Source: an uncultured Prevotella sp.
GTDB lineage: Bacteria; Bacteroidota; Bacteroidia; Bacteroidales; Bacteroidaceae
NCBI GenBank assembly: GCA_946404405.1
Contig: CAMJDL010000026.1
Coordinates: 1-43,130 of the forward strand
DNA: 43,130 nucleotides
Direction of reading: 5' to 3'
The position numbers were made by a program, and so were the translations under genes. This document shows, one piece after another, positions 31,645-39,418 of this stretch (the stretch's first letter is position 1; each line of letters starts with the position of its first letter). The notes beneath the pieces were generated by a model. That model was not told where the DNA came from, did no database searches, and saw only the letters and a list, made by a program, of their open reading frames with translations.

Positions 31645-33672
31645 TCACTCTTCACTTTTCTCTTCTTCGCCAGAAGATGCTTGTGCCTCCAGTTCCTTGG
31701 CCCTTTCCTCGGCCATGCGTTCTGCATCGGCACGCATCTGTGCTTCCAACAGTTCCTCGGCACGGCTTTGCCAGGGGCGCTTGCCGAAGATCTTCTCTAC
31801 GTCGTCGGCAAAGATGACTTCGCGCTCTACCAACAACTGAGCCAGCTGGGCGTGACCTTCCTTGTGCTCCGACAGAATCTTCTTGGCGCGCTCATACTGC
31901 TCGTTCACCATCTTCAGCACCTCTTCGTCCATCAATTTGGCAGTGGTCTCAGAATACGGCTTCTGGAAGGAGTATTCCTGCTGGTTATAGTAGCACAGGT
32001 TGGGCAGCTTTTCGCTCATACCGGCAAAGGCCACCATACCGTAGGCCTGCTTCGTGGTACGCTCCAGGTCGTTCATGGCTCCTGTCGAGATATGACCGAT
32101 AAACAGCTCCTCGGCAGCACGTCCGCCCAACAGCGAACACATCTCGTCGAGCATGGCTTCTTTAGTCTGTAGTACGCGCTCTTCAGGCAGATACCACGCA
32201 GCACCCAAGGCACGTCCGCGGGGTACGATGCTCACCTTTACCAATGGGTTGGCAAACTCCGTAAACCACGATATTGTAGCGTGTCCGGCCTCGTGGATGG
32301 CTATCGACTTCTTCTCCTGTTCCGTCATCACCTTGGTCTTCTTCTCCAAACCACCGATGATGCGGTCAACGGCATCCAGGAAGTCCTGCTTACCTACTTT
32401 CTCGCTGTTGTGGCGGGCTGCGATGAGGGCAGCCTCGTTACATACGTTGGCAATATCGGCACCTGAGAAACCTGGCGTCTGACGAGCCAGGAAGTCGATG
32501 TCCAGATTCTCGTCCAGTTTCAGTGGTTTCAAGTGTACGATGAATATCTCCCTACGTTCGGCCAGGTCGGGCAGGTCTACGTGTATCTGACGGTCGAAAC
32601 GTCCGGCACGCATCAATGCAGAGTCCAGCATGTCGGCACGGTTGGTGGCAGCCAGCGTGATGATACCGCTGTTAGTACCAAAACCGTCCATCTCCGTCAA
32701 CAGGGCATTCAATGTGTTTTCGCGCTCATCGTTGCCACCCATGGCAGGATTCTTCGAACGCGCACGACCTACGGCATCAATCTCGTCGATGAAGATGATA
32801 CATGGTGCCTTGGTCTTGGCTTTCTCGAAGAGGTCGCGCACACGACTGGCACCGACACCTACGAACATCTCGACAAAGTCGGAACCCGACATCGAGAAGA
32901 AGGGAACGCCAGCCTCACCGGCTACAGCCTTTGCCAACAGCGTCTTACCCGTTCCCGGAGGACCTACCAGCAGAGCACCCTTGGGAATCTTACCACCCAA
33001 GTCGGTATATTTCTGCGGATTCTTCAGGAAGTCCACAATCTCCTGCATTTCCTGCTTGGCACCAGCCTGTCCGGCCACGTCCTTGAAGGTAATGCCCAGT
33101 TCGCCGCCTTTCTCATACATCTGCGCCTTCGACTTACCGACGTTGAAAATGCCTGCACCCATACCCGTGCCAGCACCACCGCCCATACGACGCATGATGA
33201 ACATCCATACCATGATGATACCGCCAAAGAACAGGATGTTCATAATCAGCGAGTTGAAGAATTCGCTCTCCTTGGCATTGTCATACGAGTATTTACCGGT
33301 AAACTTATTGGCCTCGCGAGCCTCATTCACAAACTGCTCGACCTGGTCAGCCGAACCGATAGCCACCGACACTGACGGGCGCTGACCAGTCTGGTCCACA
33401 CCCTTATGAAACACGTCACGGATGTGCTCTGGCTTGATGTACACCTGTAGCGTGTTCTGGTATTTGTTCACCACTATCTCGTTGGCATAGCCCTTCATGA
33501 CCAGCGTCTTGAATTCCGAGTACGAAGTCTGTGTCGTTACACTCGAATTCTCCCGCCCCGTTGTCATATACAACGCTATCAGCGTAATGATGACGATTCC
33601 GTAGATCCAGTTCATATTGAATCTCGGCATATTCATCTGTGGCCCCTTATTTTGCTTATTATTCTGTTCCAA
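31645..33672 (-). CDS. ftsH: Membrane AAA+ zinc protease FtsH
   Basis: 675 residues. It degrades misassembled membrane proteins and regulatory targets. First transmembrane helix at about 18-38, periplasmic part to about 130, second helix at about 137-158. AAA domain with [34 protein letters not shown] and the arginine-finger region [15 protein letters not shown]. The peptidase has HEAGH (zinc) and a downstream acidic ligand in the [17 protein letters not shown] region. The tail is acidic ([10 protein letters not shown]) and partly repeat-coded. 47 bp after rsfS. Confidence 0.97.
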   Translation of the reverse strand: MEQNNKQNKGPQMNMPRFNMNWIYGIVIITLIALYMTTGRENSSVTTQTSYSEFKTLVMKGYANEIVVNKYQNTLQVYIKPEHIRDVFHKGVDQTGQRPSVSVAIGSADQVEQFVNEAREANKFTGKYSYDNAKESEFFNSLIMNILFFGGIIMVWMFIMRRMGGGAGTGMGAGIFNVGKSKAQMYEKGGELGITFKDVAGQAGAKQEMQEIVDFLKNPQKYTDLGGKIPKGALLVGPPGTGKTLLAKAVAGEAGVPFFSMSGSDFVEMFVGVGASRVRDLFEKAKTKAPCIIFIDEIDAVGRARSKNPAMGGNDERENTLNALLTEMDGFGTNSGIITLAATNRADMLDSALMRAGRFDRQIHVDLPDLAERREIFIVHLKPLKLDENLDIDFLARQTPGFSGADIANVCNEAALIAARHNSEKVGKQDFLDAVDRIIGGLEKKTKVMTEQEKKSIAIHEAGHATISWFTEFANPLVKVSIVPRGRALGAAWYLPEERVLQTKEAMLDEMCSLLGGRAAEELFIGHISTGAMNDLERTTKQAYGMVAFAGMSEKLPNLCYYNQQEYSFQKPYSETTAKLMDEEVLKMVNEQYERAKKILSEHKEGHAQLAQLLVEREVIFADDVEKIFGKRPWQSRAEELLEAQMRADAERMAEERAKELEAQASSGEEEKSEE

Positions 33673-33719
33673 TTTAATGTTTAATATTTAATTTTTGTAT
33701 AATGTTCAATGTTCAACGT

Positions 33720-34079
33720 TCAATCCAAGTCTGGGATTTCTGTCAGTTCAGCATCCTCCCACAAATGCTCCAAATCGTAATAGCTTCTCACGTCGGGCAA
33801 GAATACATGCACCAGCACGTCGCCATAGTCCATAGCCACCCACTGGGCATTTTCCAGTCCTGCCACACGGGTAGGCTTCTCGTCCAACTCTTTGCGGGCC
33901 ATTTCACCTATTGACTCCGTGATGGCCTCAACCTGAGCGGGCGATGAACCCTGACAAATCACGAAGTAACGGGCTATAGCGCCGTCGATGCTTTGTAGGT
34001 TAGCTACTACAATATGCCGACCTTTTTTCTCTTGTATTCCTTTTTTAATTGTTTCTACTAATTGCGTTGTTTGTTCCAT
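33720..34079 (-). CDS. rsfS: Ribosomal silencing factor RsfS (Iojap family)
   Basis: 119 residues. It binds ribosomal protein uL14 and prevents subunit joining in starvation. Conserved blocks are IVVANLQSIDGAIARYFVICQGSSPAQVEAI and NAQWVAMDYGDVLVHVFLPDVRSYYDLEHLWEDAE, ending at the usual length. First gene of the string with ftsH and cdsA. A 7-bp-period ATGTTCA run lies just after its stop (33701-33726). Confidence 0.95.
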   Translation of the reverse strand: MEQTTQLVETIKKGIQEKKGRHIVVANLQSIDGAIARYFVICQGSSPAQVEAITESIGEMARKELDEKPTRVAGLENAQWVAMDYGDVLVHVFLPDVRSYYDLEHLWEDAELTEIPDLD

Positions 34080-34107
34080 TTATATATATTAATGTGTATT
34101 TCGAGGT

Positions 34108-34116
34108 ACAAAGATA
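34108..34116 (-). promoter_or_regulatory. -7 box of the rsfS-ftsH-cdsA string
   Basis: On the minus strand TATCTTTGT, one base from TAnnTTTGC, 28 bp before the rsfS start. Confidence 0.5.
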
Positions 34117-34187
34117 CAGCAAATATCTGCAAAACAAGAGAGTTTCAATGAAAATTTGAGTTTTTTTATAAAAAAGTGCTCAAAAAT

Positions 34188-34219
34188 TTTGCCAGTTCCG
34201 AAAAAAACACTACCTTTGC
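34188..34219 (+). promoter_or_regulatory. Promoter of the tRNA-Gln gene
   Basis: TTTG at 34188-34191 and TACCTTTGC at 34211-34219 are 19 bp apart, a good fit to the Bacteroidetes promoter. The tRNA begins 39 bp after the box. Confidence 0.65.
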
Positions 34220-34258
34220 ACCCGCAATTCGAAACAAGTGCGTTTTGAAAACCAAGTT

Positions 34259-34329
34259 TGGGGTATGGTGTAATGGTAACACTGCAGATTCTGGTCCTGC
34301 CTTTCCTGGTTCGAGTCCGGGTACCCCAA
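34259..34329 (+). tRNA. tRNA-Gln (anticodon CUG)
   Basis: A full cloverleaf can be drawn. The acceptor stem is TGGGGTA/TACCCCA, and the D arm is GTG-TAATGGTAA-CAC. The anticodon arm is GCAGA-TTCTGGT-CCTGC with CTG in the middle of the loop; the closing pair is A-C. The T arm contains GGTTCGAGTCC. CCA is not encoded. The U1-A72 start of the acceptor stem and the loop are typical of glutamine tRNAs. Confidence 0.92.
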
Positions 34330-34331
34330 CA

Positions 34332-34368
34332 ACAAAAGAGAGTCGCAAACTTTGCGACTCTCTTTTGT
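34332..34368. terminator. Bidirectional terminator between tRNA-Gln and the nucleosidase gene
   Basis: ACAAAAGAGAGTCGCAAA (34332-34349) is followed, after one base, by its exact reverse complement. The resulting stem starts with A-rich and ends with T-rich runs on both strands, so it can terminate the tRNA transcript rightward and the nucleosidase transcript leftward. Confidence 0.8.
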
Positions 34369-34369
34369 T

Positions 34370-35050
34370 CTATAACAGTTGTTCTACAAATGTCTTGGTG
34401 ACCTGGAACGAGTTGTCGGCTATGGTGTTCCAGAAGTCGTGATACTGCGAGGCATCGGTGTCGCGCAGGGGAATGTCGCTGATGACGCGGAACGAGATAA
34501 AGGGTACGTGGCGCAGATAGCACGTCTGCGCGATGGCTGCCGACTCCATATCGACGGCTTTGGCCTCAGGGAAGTGGCCGACGATTTCACGCATCTTGTC
34601 CTTTGAGTCCACAAACCAGTCGCCAGTGACAATCAGTCCCAAATGGATCTGAAATGAGGAATGAGGAATGAGGAATGAGGAATGGGCTGCGCTGTCATTA
34701 CGCATTTGCTGTGCAATGCGTAGCATGTTTGGGTCTGCCTGAAAACGTGGGGGAAGTCCCTGCACTTGTCCGTAGACGCTCTGGCCAATGGCTGTGCCAC
34801 AATAGACGTCGTGATAGACGAGTTCAGTACTGACTACGACATCCTGGATGTTGACATCGTCGCCATTACCGCCAGCACACCCTGAGGATATGATGACGTC
34901 AGGCTTGTATTGGGCTATCATCTCTGCTGCGCCTAAGGCAGCATTCACCTTGCCAATGCCACACTTTTGTACAATGACGTTTCCATCGGTAAACAGGTGC
35001 TGCAACTGTTGCAACTCCTTATCCATTGCTACGATAATTCCTATCTTCAT
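34370..35050 (-). CDS. mtnN: 5'-methylthioadenosine/S-adenosylhomocysteine nucleosidase
   Basis: 226 residues. It cleaves the glycosidic bond of methylthioadenosine and S-adenosylhomocysteine. The start MKIGIIVAMDKELQQL with catalytic Glu, ISSGCAGGNGDDVNIQDVVVSTELVYHD, TGDWFVDSKD, VDMESAAIAQTCY and FRVISDIPLRD (catalytic Asp) are all conserved. Between about residues 121 and 135 it carries [14 protein letters not shown], coded by tandem GGAATGA-type heptamers (34651-34685), nearly the same peptide as the insertion in RsgA. Otherwise its length is normal. Confidence 0.94.
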   Translation of the reverse strand: MKIGIIVAMDKELQQLQHLFTDGNVIVQKCGIGKVNAALGAAEMIAQYKPDVIISSGCAGGNGDDVNIQDVVVSTELVYHDVYCGTAIGQSVYGQVQGLPPRFQADPNMLRIAQQMRNDSAAHSSFLIPHSSFQIHLGLIVTGDWFVDSKDKMREIVGHFPEAKAVDMESAAIAQTCYLRHVPFISFRVISDIPLRDTDASQYHDFWNTIADNSFQVTKTFVEQLL

Positions 35051-35073
35051 ACGCTTCTTTCTATGTTAATGCT

Positions 35074-35082
35074 GCGAAGGTA
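35074..35082 (-). promoter_or_regulatory. -7 box of mtnN
   Basis: On the minus strand TACCTTCGC, one mismatch to TAnnTTTGC, 23 bp before the start. Confidence 0.5.
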
Positions 35083-35084
35083 CG

Positions 35085-35120
35085 AAAAAAAATCGGACTG
35101 ACGAAATATCAGCCCGACTT
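35085..35120 (-). terminator. Terminator of the secreted-protein/small-peptide operon
   Basis: On the minus strand TCGGGCTGA (from 35117 down) pairs with TCAGTCCGA across the loop TATTTCG, with one G-T pair, and is followed by eight T. It lies 31-34 bp after the stop of the 62-residue protein gene and directly before the mtnN promoter box. Confidence 0.75.
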
Positions 35121-35150
35121 TTTATTGAAACTCCTTTAAATCGCCAATGA

Positions 35151-35339
35151 CTAAAAGAAAATATCGTCTTGGTTATCTTGGAAGATATCGTCCATGTTCA
35201 TTCCTGGTGCCAATCCAACGGAACTCTCATCTGCAAAATCGTTGAGCACGCCGTCTCCCATTACACTGCCAGCCAGCAGCGTACGTGTCATGTTCAGTTC
35301 CACAACTTCCATTTCAGGGTGGATATATGTCTTCTTCAT
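35151..35339 (-). CDS. Small 'PEMEVVEL ... LLAGS' protein, 62 residues
   Basis: The sequence starts MKKTYIHPEMEVVELNMTRTLLAGSV and ends in an acidic tail (NMDDIFQDNQDDIFF). Its N-terminal 25 residues match the 48-residue protein at 39256-39402 (KPEMEVVLM ... QLLAGSGM). It has no hydrophobic signal peptide. A strong GGAGGA lies about 8 bases before the ATG, which is 17 bp after the stop of the large secreted protein. Such tiny proteins are frequent in Prevotella and Bacteroides genomes, with no established function that I know of. The LLAGS block could be a leader-type cleavage or binding site, but that is speculation. Confidence 0.75.
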   Translation of the reverse strand: MKKTYIHPEMEVVELNMTRTLLAGSVMGDGVLNDFADESSVGLAPGMNMDDIFQDNQDDIFF

Positions 35340-35356
35340 AATGCTTTCCTCCTTTT

Positions 35357-38300
35357 TTATTTAATGATTACCTTTTTACCATTCACGATGTACAGACCCT
35401 TAGTAGGTTGAGCCACACAACGGCCCTGCAGGTCGAAGACACTATTCACTATTCTCTTTTCACTATTCACTAGCGTAGCGTCAATACCTGTTACGTCGCC
35501 AAAGTCGATGTCCAGTATGCTAGCACCAGCACCGTCTGCCGTCAGGTAGGCATGGTTGGCAGTAACGATATTCGTTGAGCCATCAGCCTTGCGGAAAGCT
35601 GTTACGCCACCTTTGCTGGTCAGGATGTAGGATGTGTTGGGAACTACTATTGAGGCAAATACGCCTGTCAGAGCACCAAATGTGGTTGCGTTGCTGTTGG
35701 TGGTACCCTTGGAGGTGAAGGTATAGTCGCCCTCCTGGGCATTAATCAGCACGGGCTGGTTAGCGGTGATAGCATTCACTTCAGTAGCCTTTACCTTGTC
35801 GTTGCCTGCGGTATAGTTTAGTGTGTAAGCTGTTACCCCTGTGGGCAGGTCAGCGTCGAAGGGCAATACCAGCGTTGCTGCACCAGCATCAGTCACTGCT
35901 AACGTATAGGTTGTAGCCACAGCCTCGCCAAACATCAGTGTACCAAAGCCCAGCTCGTCAGTCGATGTGCCCTCAGCCTCACCATAGGCATTCTGCTGGC
36001 GCATATAGTCAACCCACTGTTTGGTATAGATATCCGACTTCGAGTTATTCCTTGCATAGGCATGGAACAGTTCCCATGAAGGACGTACCGTACCACGTTG
36101 GTCAGCAGAAATAGCTGTGTGGTTTACTTCACCATTGTTGTAGGTAGTGAAGGGAACCTTGCTTTCTGCATAGATAAACTTGCCTGTAGCATCCTTCAAG
36201 TTATATTTTCCTACGTACTCAGCCAACTCGAGGGCCTTGTATGGAGTCCATAGGTCGGTGCCTATGTTCTGAGCTGTCTGACAGAGCACACCCAGCAGGG
36301 TGACATCGAGCGTCGAGTGCCCCTGGTCGCGTCCTGACTCTTGGCACTGAGCCAGTGTCTCATCAGAATCTGGGTCAGCGTGTGTAGCTACGATGGCATT
36401 GCTTACGTTACCCGTACCAGCACCTGATGTCGGATATGCCAGTGCATAGTTAACAAGGGCAGCATCGTCGCAGAGAATACCTACCGAAAGCATGGCGTTC
36501 AGTGCAGCCAGATCCCAGTTCAGCCAGTAGTGCTGGGTATTTGCATTGTTGTGATGGTTCTCCAGGAAGAGGATAGCCACGTCAGCGAAGGTCTGACGAA
36601 TCCAGTTCTGGAACCTAGTGAAGTCGCTGCCGTTCATGTAGTCGCGCAACAACTCGGCTGCATTGGCAAACTGGTAAGCTTGGATACAGATTAGGTATTC
36701 GTTCGGATCTGGGATATTGTTGTTGTAGCCCTTCAGGCGAAGCATACCCTTGTTAACTGATGCCCAGTTGTTCAGGATATTCACAGCGGCAGTTGCAGCA
36801 GCCGTGCTACCCTTCAGCTGATAGCGCAGAGCCAATTCATATGCCAGCTTTGCATCGGTAGCCGCACGTGTGAAGTTGCTGTAATCGGGATATGTTGACT
36901 CCCAATTGCCCTGGTCCATACGCTTCAGGTATTCTACGGCACCTGCAGCCGAACCACCGCTCTGAGCCTCCAAACGGCTGTAGGCTGAAGCAAACGGCTC
37001 CTCAGTCAGATTACTCTTTACACGAGCAATATCAGCAGCGGTGTGTAACAATGCGGGATGGCTATACGATCCTGCTACAGCCAGTGGCATAGTATAGACA
37101 CCATCCTGCTGCTGTGACAGACGGAAGGCTGCACAGGTATAATCGGCTGCCTTACCACCTTCGATGATGATACCATAAGGACGAGTATCATCGGTAGCAA
37201 GTAGAGTAGTAGCACTAATGGTAGCATTTGTAGCGTCAGCAATCACACCATTGCCCACGAAGAGAGAAGGAATAGCGATATTGCCTTCCAATACCAGTTT
37301 ACCGCCACCCTTATTGATGACAGCAGCATTAGCCGTAGTCACAACATTCTGGATGGTCACATTGTTCAACTTGGTCGTTGCACCGTTGTTGCCAGCCTCT
37401 ATCACGGCAGCAGATGTCTCAATGTTCTGTCCATCGATGGTGACATCCTTCAGTGTCAGAGCGGTCGTATTTCCCTCATCGGGTTTCTGGGTCAGGAACA
37501 TCAGACCATTGGTGTATGTAGTAGCGCGCTTGATAGTCTTGCTGTTACCATCAATGGTAATGCTCATATTCTTTACGTTCACACGTGCACCGACTTCCTG
37601 GTCAGCCAACAGCGTAATAGTCTCGCCGTCCTGAACTGCTGCCATAGCTGCAGTCAGGTCTGCGTATGTAGTTGTTCCAATCTGTACAGTTGGTACAGCT
37701 GGTGTAGCCATGACGAGGTCTCCATTCGATTTGCGTTCCAACAGCCAGTTGGCGTCTGTTAACGCAAATTTGTCTGCATTGGCAGCTGTGGTACCAATCA
37801 CCACAACAGCTCCTTCAGCTTTTTCGCCAGCCCACTCTATGGTAATGGTGTTAGAAGCGGTAAATTCGCTGTCATCTATCTTAATGCGACCTTTGATTCC
37901 GTCGCTCTTTGTTTCAGAAGCTGCATAAATAGCTGTTCCAGAACAGTCGTTATCGATATTCAGATATCCTTTCAACACCAAACGATCGTTGGTAACACGA
38001 GCTTTGTAAATGTAAGCATCGCCAGGATCCGTACAATTGCTAAATGTAACTTTGTCAAGAATAATTTGTCCTTCGTTAGCCTTGGAACCCACAAGGTGTC
38101 CAGCATTGTTAAGGTTAAAGTTTTGGAACACGACATTGGTCAGAGCAATTGTAGACGAATTCTCATACTTCGCCACATCACCGCCTGTATAGGCTTTGTT
38201 CTCGCCGTCGAGGGTAATGACGTAGTCACTGCTACCCACATTAAACACAGCATTGTTAACATTGGCAAGAAACCATATTTTTCCAGGCTGTCCCTTAATG

Positions 38301-39133
38301 GTGATATTCTTCTTTGGAGTAATCGTCAATGTCATGGCCTTGTTTAGTGTCAGACGGTCTGTCAAGGTCTGGTCATCGTTGACCTCAAGTTCAGCATCCG
38401 TACCAGCTGTTACAGCAGCATTGAAAGCTTCTAATAAAGTAGAATAGCCTACACCAGTCGTCTTGTTGACGACAGAGGGTGTCTCGATTGTAGCAACCAA
38501 TGTAGGACGGTTGGCTTCAGCAGTAGCAGAGTTGGAACTCTGGAATTTACGGCTAGAGGAGCTGGTGAGCGAACCATCAGTTAACATTAGCGTGAAAGTA
38601 CCGTCGTTGCTGGCTGCGGCCTTCAAAGTAGCCAAGGCTGTACCGCTGATGGTAAATGTAGATTTTTCTGGGCTGCTTCCCGACACTTTGGTGCCTTTCT
38701 GCACCAGATAGGTTGTATTGACATTGCCTTCAGAACTGCGTGGTGCAACCCCCACCACCGTAGTAGCATAGTTGACCATATCGTCAACGCTTGACGAGGC
38801 TGTCCAATCGTTGGAAGGGAAAAGCCATACTCGAACAGCATCAGCACCAGAGCCATTAGTCAGTGTCAACACCAGCTTGCTGGCATTCTGCAAGTCAGCC
38901 ACCGTGTACTTCTGCAGGGTAAAGATACCGGCATTGTAGTTGCCCTCGAATACTGTGTTGCCATCGTCAGCGGCATTCTTTGGATAACCACTGTTCCATC
39001 CGGTATTACCTTCTCCAGTACGAAAGCAAATCTCTTGAGTAGGATTGTACGTGACATCACCTGCCCACGTTGTCATCAGGCTGCCTAGCAGCACTAATGA
39101 AAAGAGAAAAAGTCTTTTTAGCATATTGATCAT
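35357..39133 (-). CDS. Large secreted protein: beta-helix modules plus alginate-lyase-type domain and T9SS-like tail
   Basis: 1258 residues from MINMLKRLFLFSLVLLGSLMTTWAG (signal peptide); MLKRL at 39124 is also possible. About 25-215 is a beta-sandwich of DNRLRE/CBM type (TYNPTQEICFRTGEGNTGWN). Two pectate-lyase-like repeat regions follow (about 230-490 and 500-685), each starting with a YSTLLEAFNAA/TTYADLTAAMAAV block. About 695-1065 is an alginate-lyase-superfamily helical toroid (SHPALLHTAADIARVKSNL, ENHHNNANTQHYWLNWD, ESGRDQGHSTLDVTLLG). The end carries a sandwich domain and a sorting-like tail FDLQGRC ... GLYIVNGKKVIIK. A heptamer repeat codes for VNSEKRIVNS before the tail (35440-35473). 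It is likely to degrade a uronic-acid polysaccharide at the cell surface; the substrate is not known. Confidence 0.85.
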   Translation of the reverse strand: MINMLKRLFLFSLVLLGSLMTTWAGDVTYNPTQEICFRTGEGNTGWNSGYPKNAADDGNTVFEGNYNAGIFTLQKYTVADLQNASKLVLTLTNGSGADAVRVWLFPSNDWTASSSVDDMVNYATTVVGVAPRSSEGNVNTTYLVQKGTKVSGSSPEKSTFTISGTALATLKAAASNDGTFTLMLTDGSLTSSSSRKFQSSNSATAEANRPTLVATIETPSVVNKTTGVGYSTLLEAFNAAVTAGTDAELEVNDDQTLTDRLTLNKAMTLTITPKKNITIKGQPGKIWFLANVNNAVFNVGSSDYVITLDGENKAYTGGDVAKYENSSTIALTNVVFQNFNLNNAGHLVGSKANEGQIILDKVTFSNCTDPGDAYIYKARVTNDRLVLKGYLNIDNDCSGTAIYAASETKSDGIKGRIKIDDSEFTASNTITIEWAGEKAEGAVVVIGTTAANADKFALTDANWLLERKSNGDLVMATPAVPTVQIGTTTYADLTAAMAAVQDGETITLLADQEVGARVNVKNMSITIDGNSKTIKRATTYTNGLMFLTQKPDEGNTTALTLKDVTIDGQNIETSAAVIEAGNNGATTKLNNVTIQNVVTTANAAVINKGGGKLVLEGNIAIPSLFVGNGVIADATNATISATTLLATDDTRPYGIIIEGGKAADYTCAAFRLSQQQDGVYTMPLAVAGSYSHPALLHTAADIARVKSNLTEEPFASAYSRLEAQSGGSAAGAVEYLKRMDQGNWESTYPDYSNFTRAATDAKLAYELALRYQLKGSTAAATAAVNILNNWASVNKGMLRLKGYNNNIPDPNEYLICIQAYQFANAAELLRDYMNGSDFTRFQNWIRQTFADVAILFLENHHNNANTQHYWLNWDLAALNAMLSVGILCDDAALVNYALAYPTSGAGTGNVSNAIVATHADPDSDETLAQCQESGRDQGHSTLDVTLLGVLCQTAQNIGTDLWTPYKALELAEYVGKYNLKDATGKFIYAESKVPFTTYNNGEVNHTAISADQRGTVRPSWELFHAYARNNSKSDIYTKQWVDYMRQQNAYGEAEGTSTDELGFGTLMFGEAVATTYTLAVTDAGAATLVLPFDADLPTGVTAYTLNYTAGNDKVKATEVNAITANQPVLINAQEGDYTFTSKGTTNSNATTFGALTGVFASIVVPNTSYILTSKGGVTAFRKADGSTNIVTANHAYLTADGAGASILDIDFGDVTGIDATLVNSEKRIVNSVFDLQGRCVAQPTKGLYIVNGKKVIIK

Positions 39134-39148
39134 GTTTTTAATTAATAA

Positions 39149-39190
39149 TTTCTTTGTGATACGAACAGCCCCCATGCTTTACGCAAATAA
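39149..39190 (-). promoter_or_regulatory. Shared promoter-leader element, copy 1
   Basis: On the minus strand TTTGCGTAA, then 13 variable bases, then TTCGTATCACAAAGAAA. Exactly the same blocks and spacing occur before the second secreted-protein gene (40932-40973). The first block is part of a -7-like TTTATTTGC, so the second lies in the 5' leader, 16 bp before the start codon. Confidence 0.6.
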
Positions 39191-39255
39191 AAAAGCGACA
39201 CCCCTACTTTGCATGGATGCCGCTCTTCATGATTTGCTTTAGCATATATTGACTA

Positions 39256-39402
39256 TCATAATCCTTCTTCGTTGTTGTCGCAATATTCGTTCCAATGCCA
39301 TCCCAAGCCAGTATTTTGCACCATGCCGCTTCCAGCTAACAGCTGACCTTCTGCTTTCATCAGAACAACTTCCATCTCGGGCTTCATATATCTTTTCTTC
39401 AT
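39256..39402 (-). CDS. Small 'PEMEVVLM ... LLAGS' protein, 48 residues
   Basis: MKKRYMKPEMEVVLMKAEGQ followed by LLAGSGMVQNTGLGWHWNEYC and an acidic end DNNEEGL. It is paralogous to the 62-residue protein at 35151 in its first 27 residues and different after the LLAGS motif. A strong AAGGAGG precedes the ATG, which lies 16 bp after the stop of the 496-residue secreted protein, so the two are probably translated from one mRNA. Function unknown. There is no signal peptide or lipobox. Confidence 0.7.
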   Translation of the reverse strand: MKKRYMKPEMEVVLMKAEGQLLAGSGMVQNTGLGWHWNEYCDNNEEGL

Positions 39403-39418
39403 AGCTGTGTCCTCCTTA

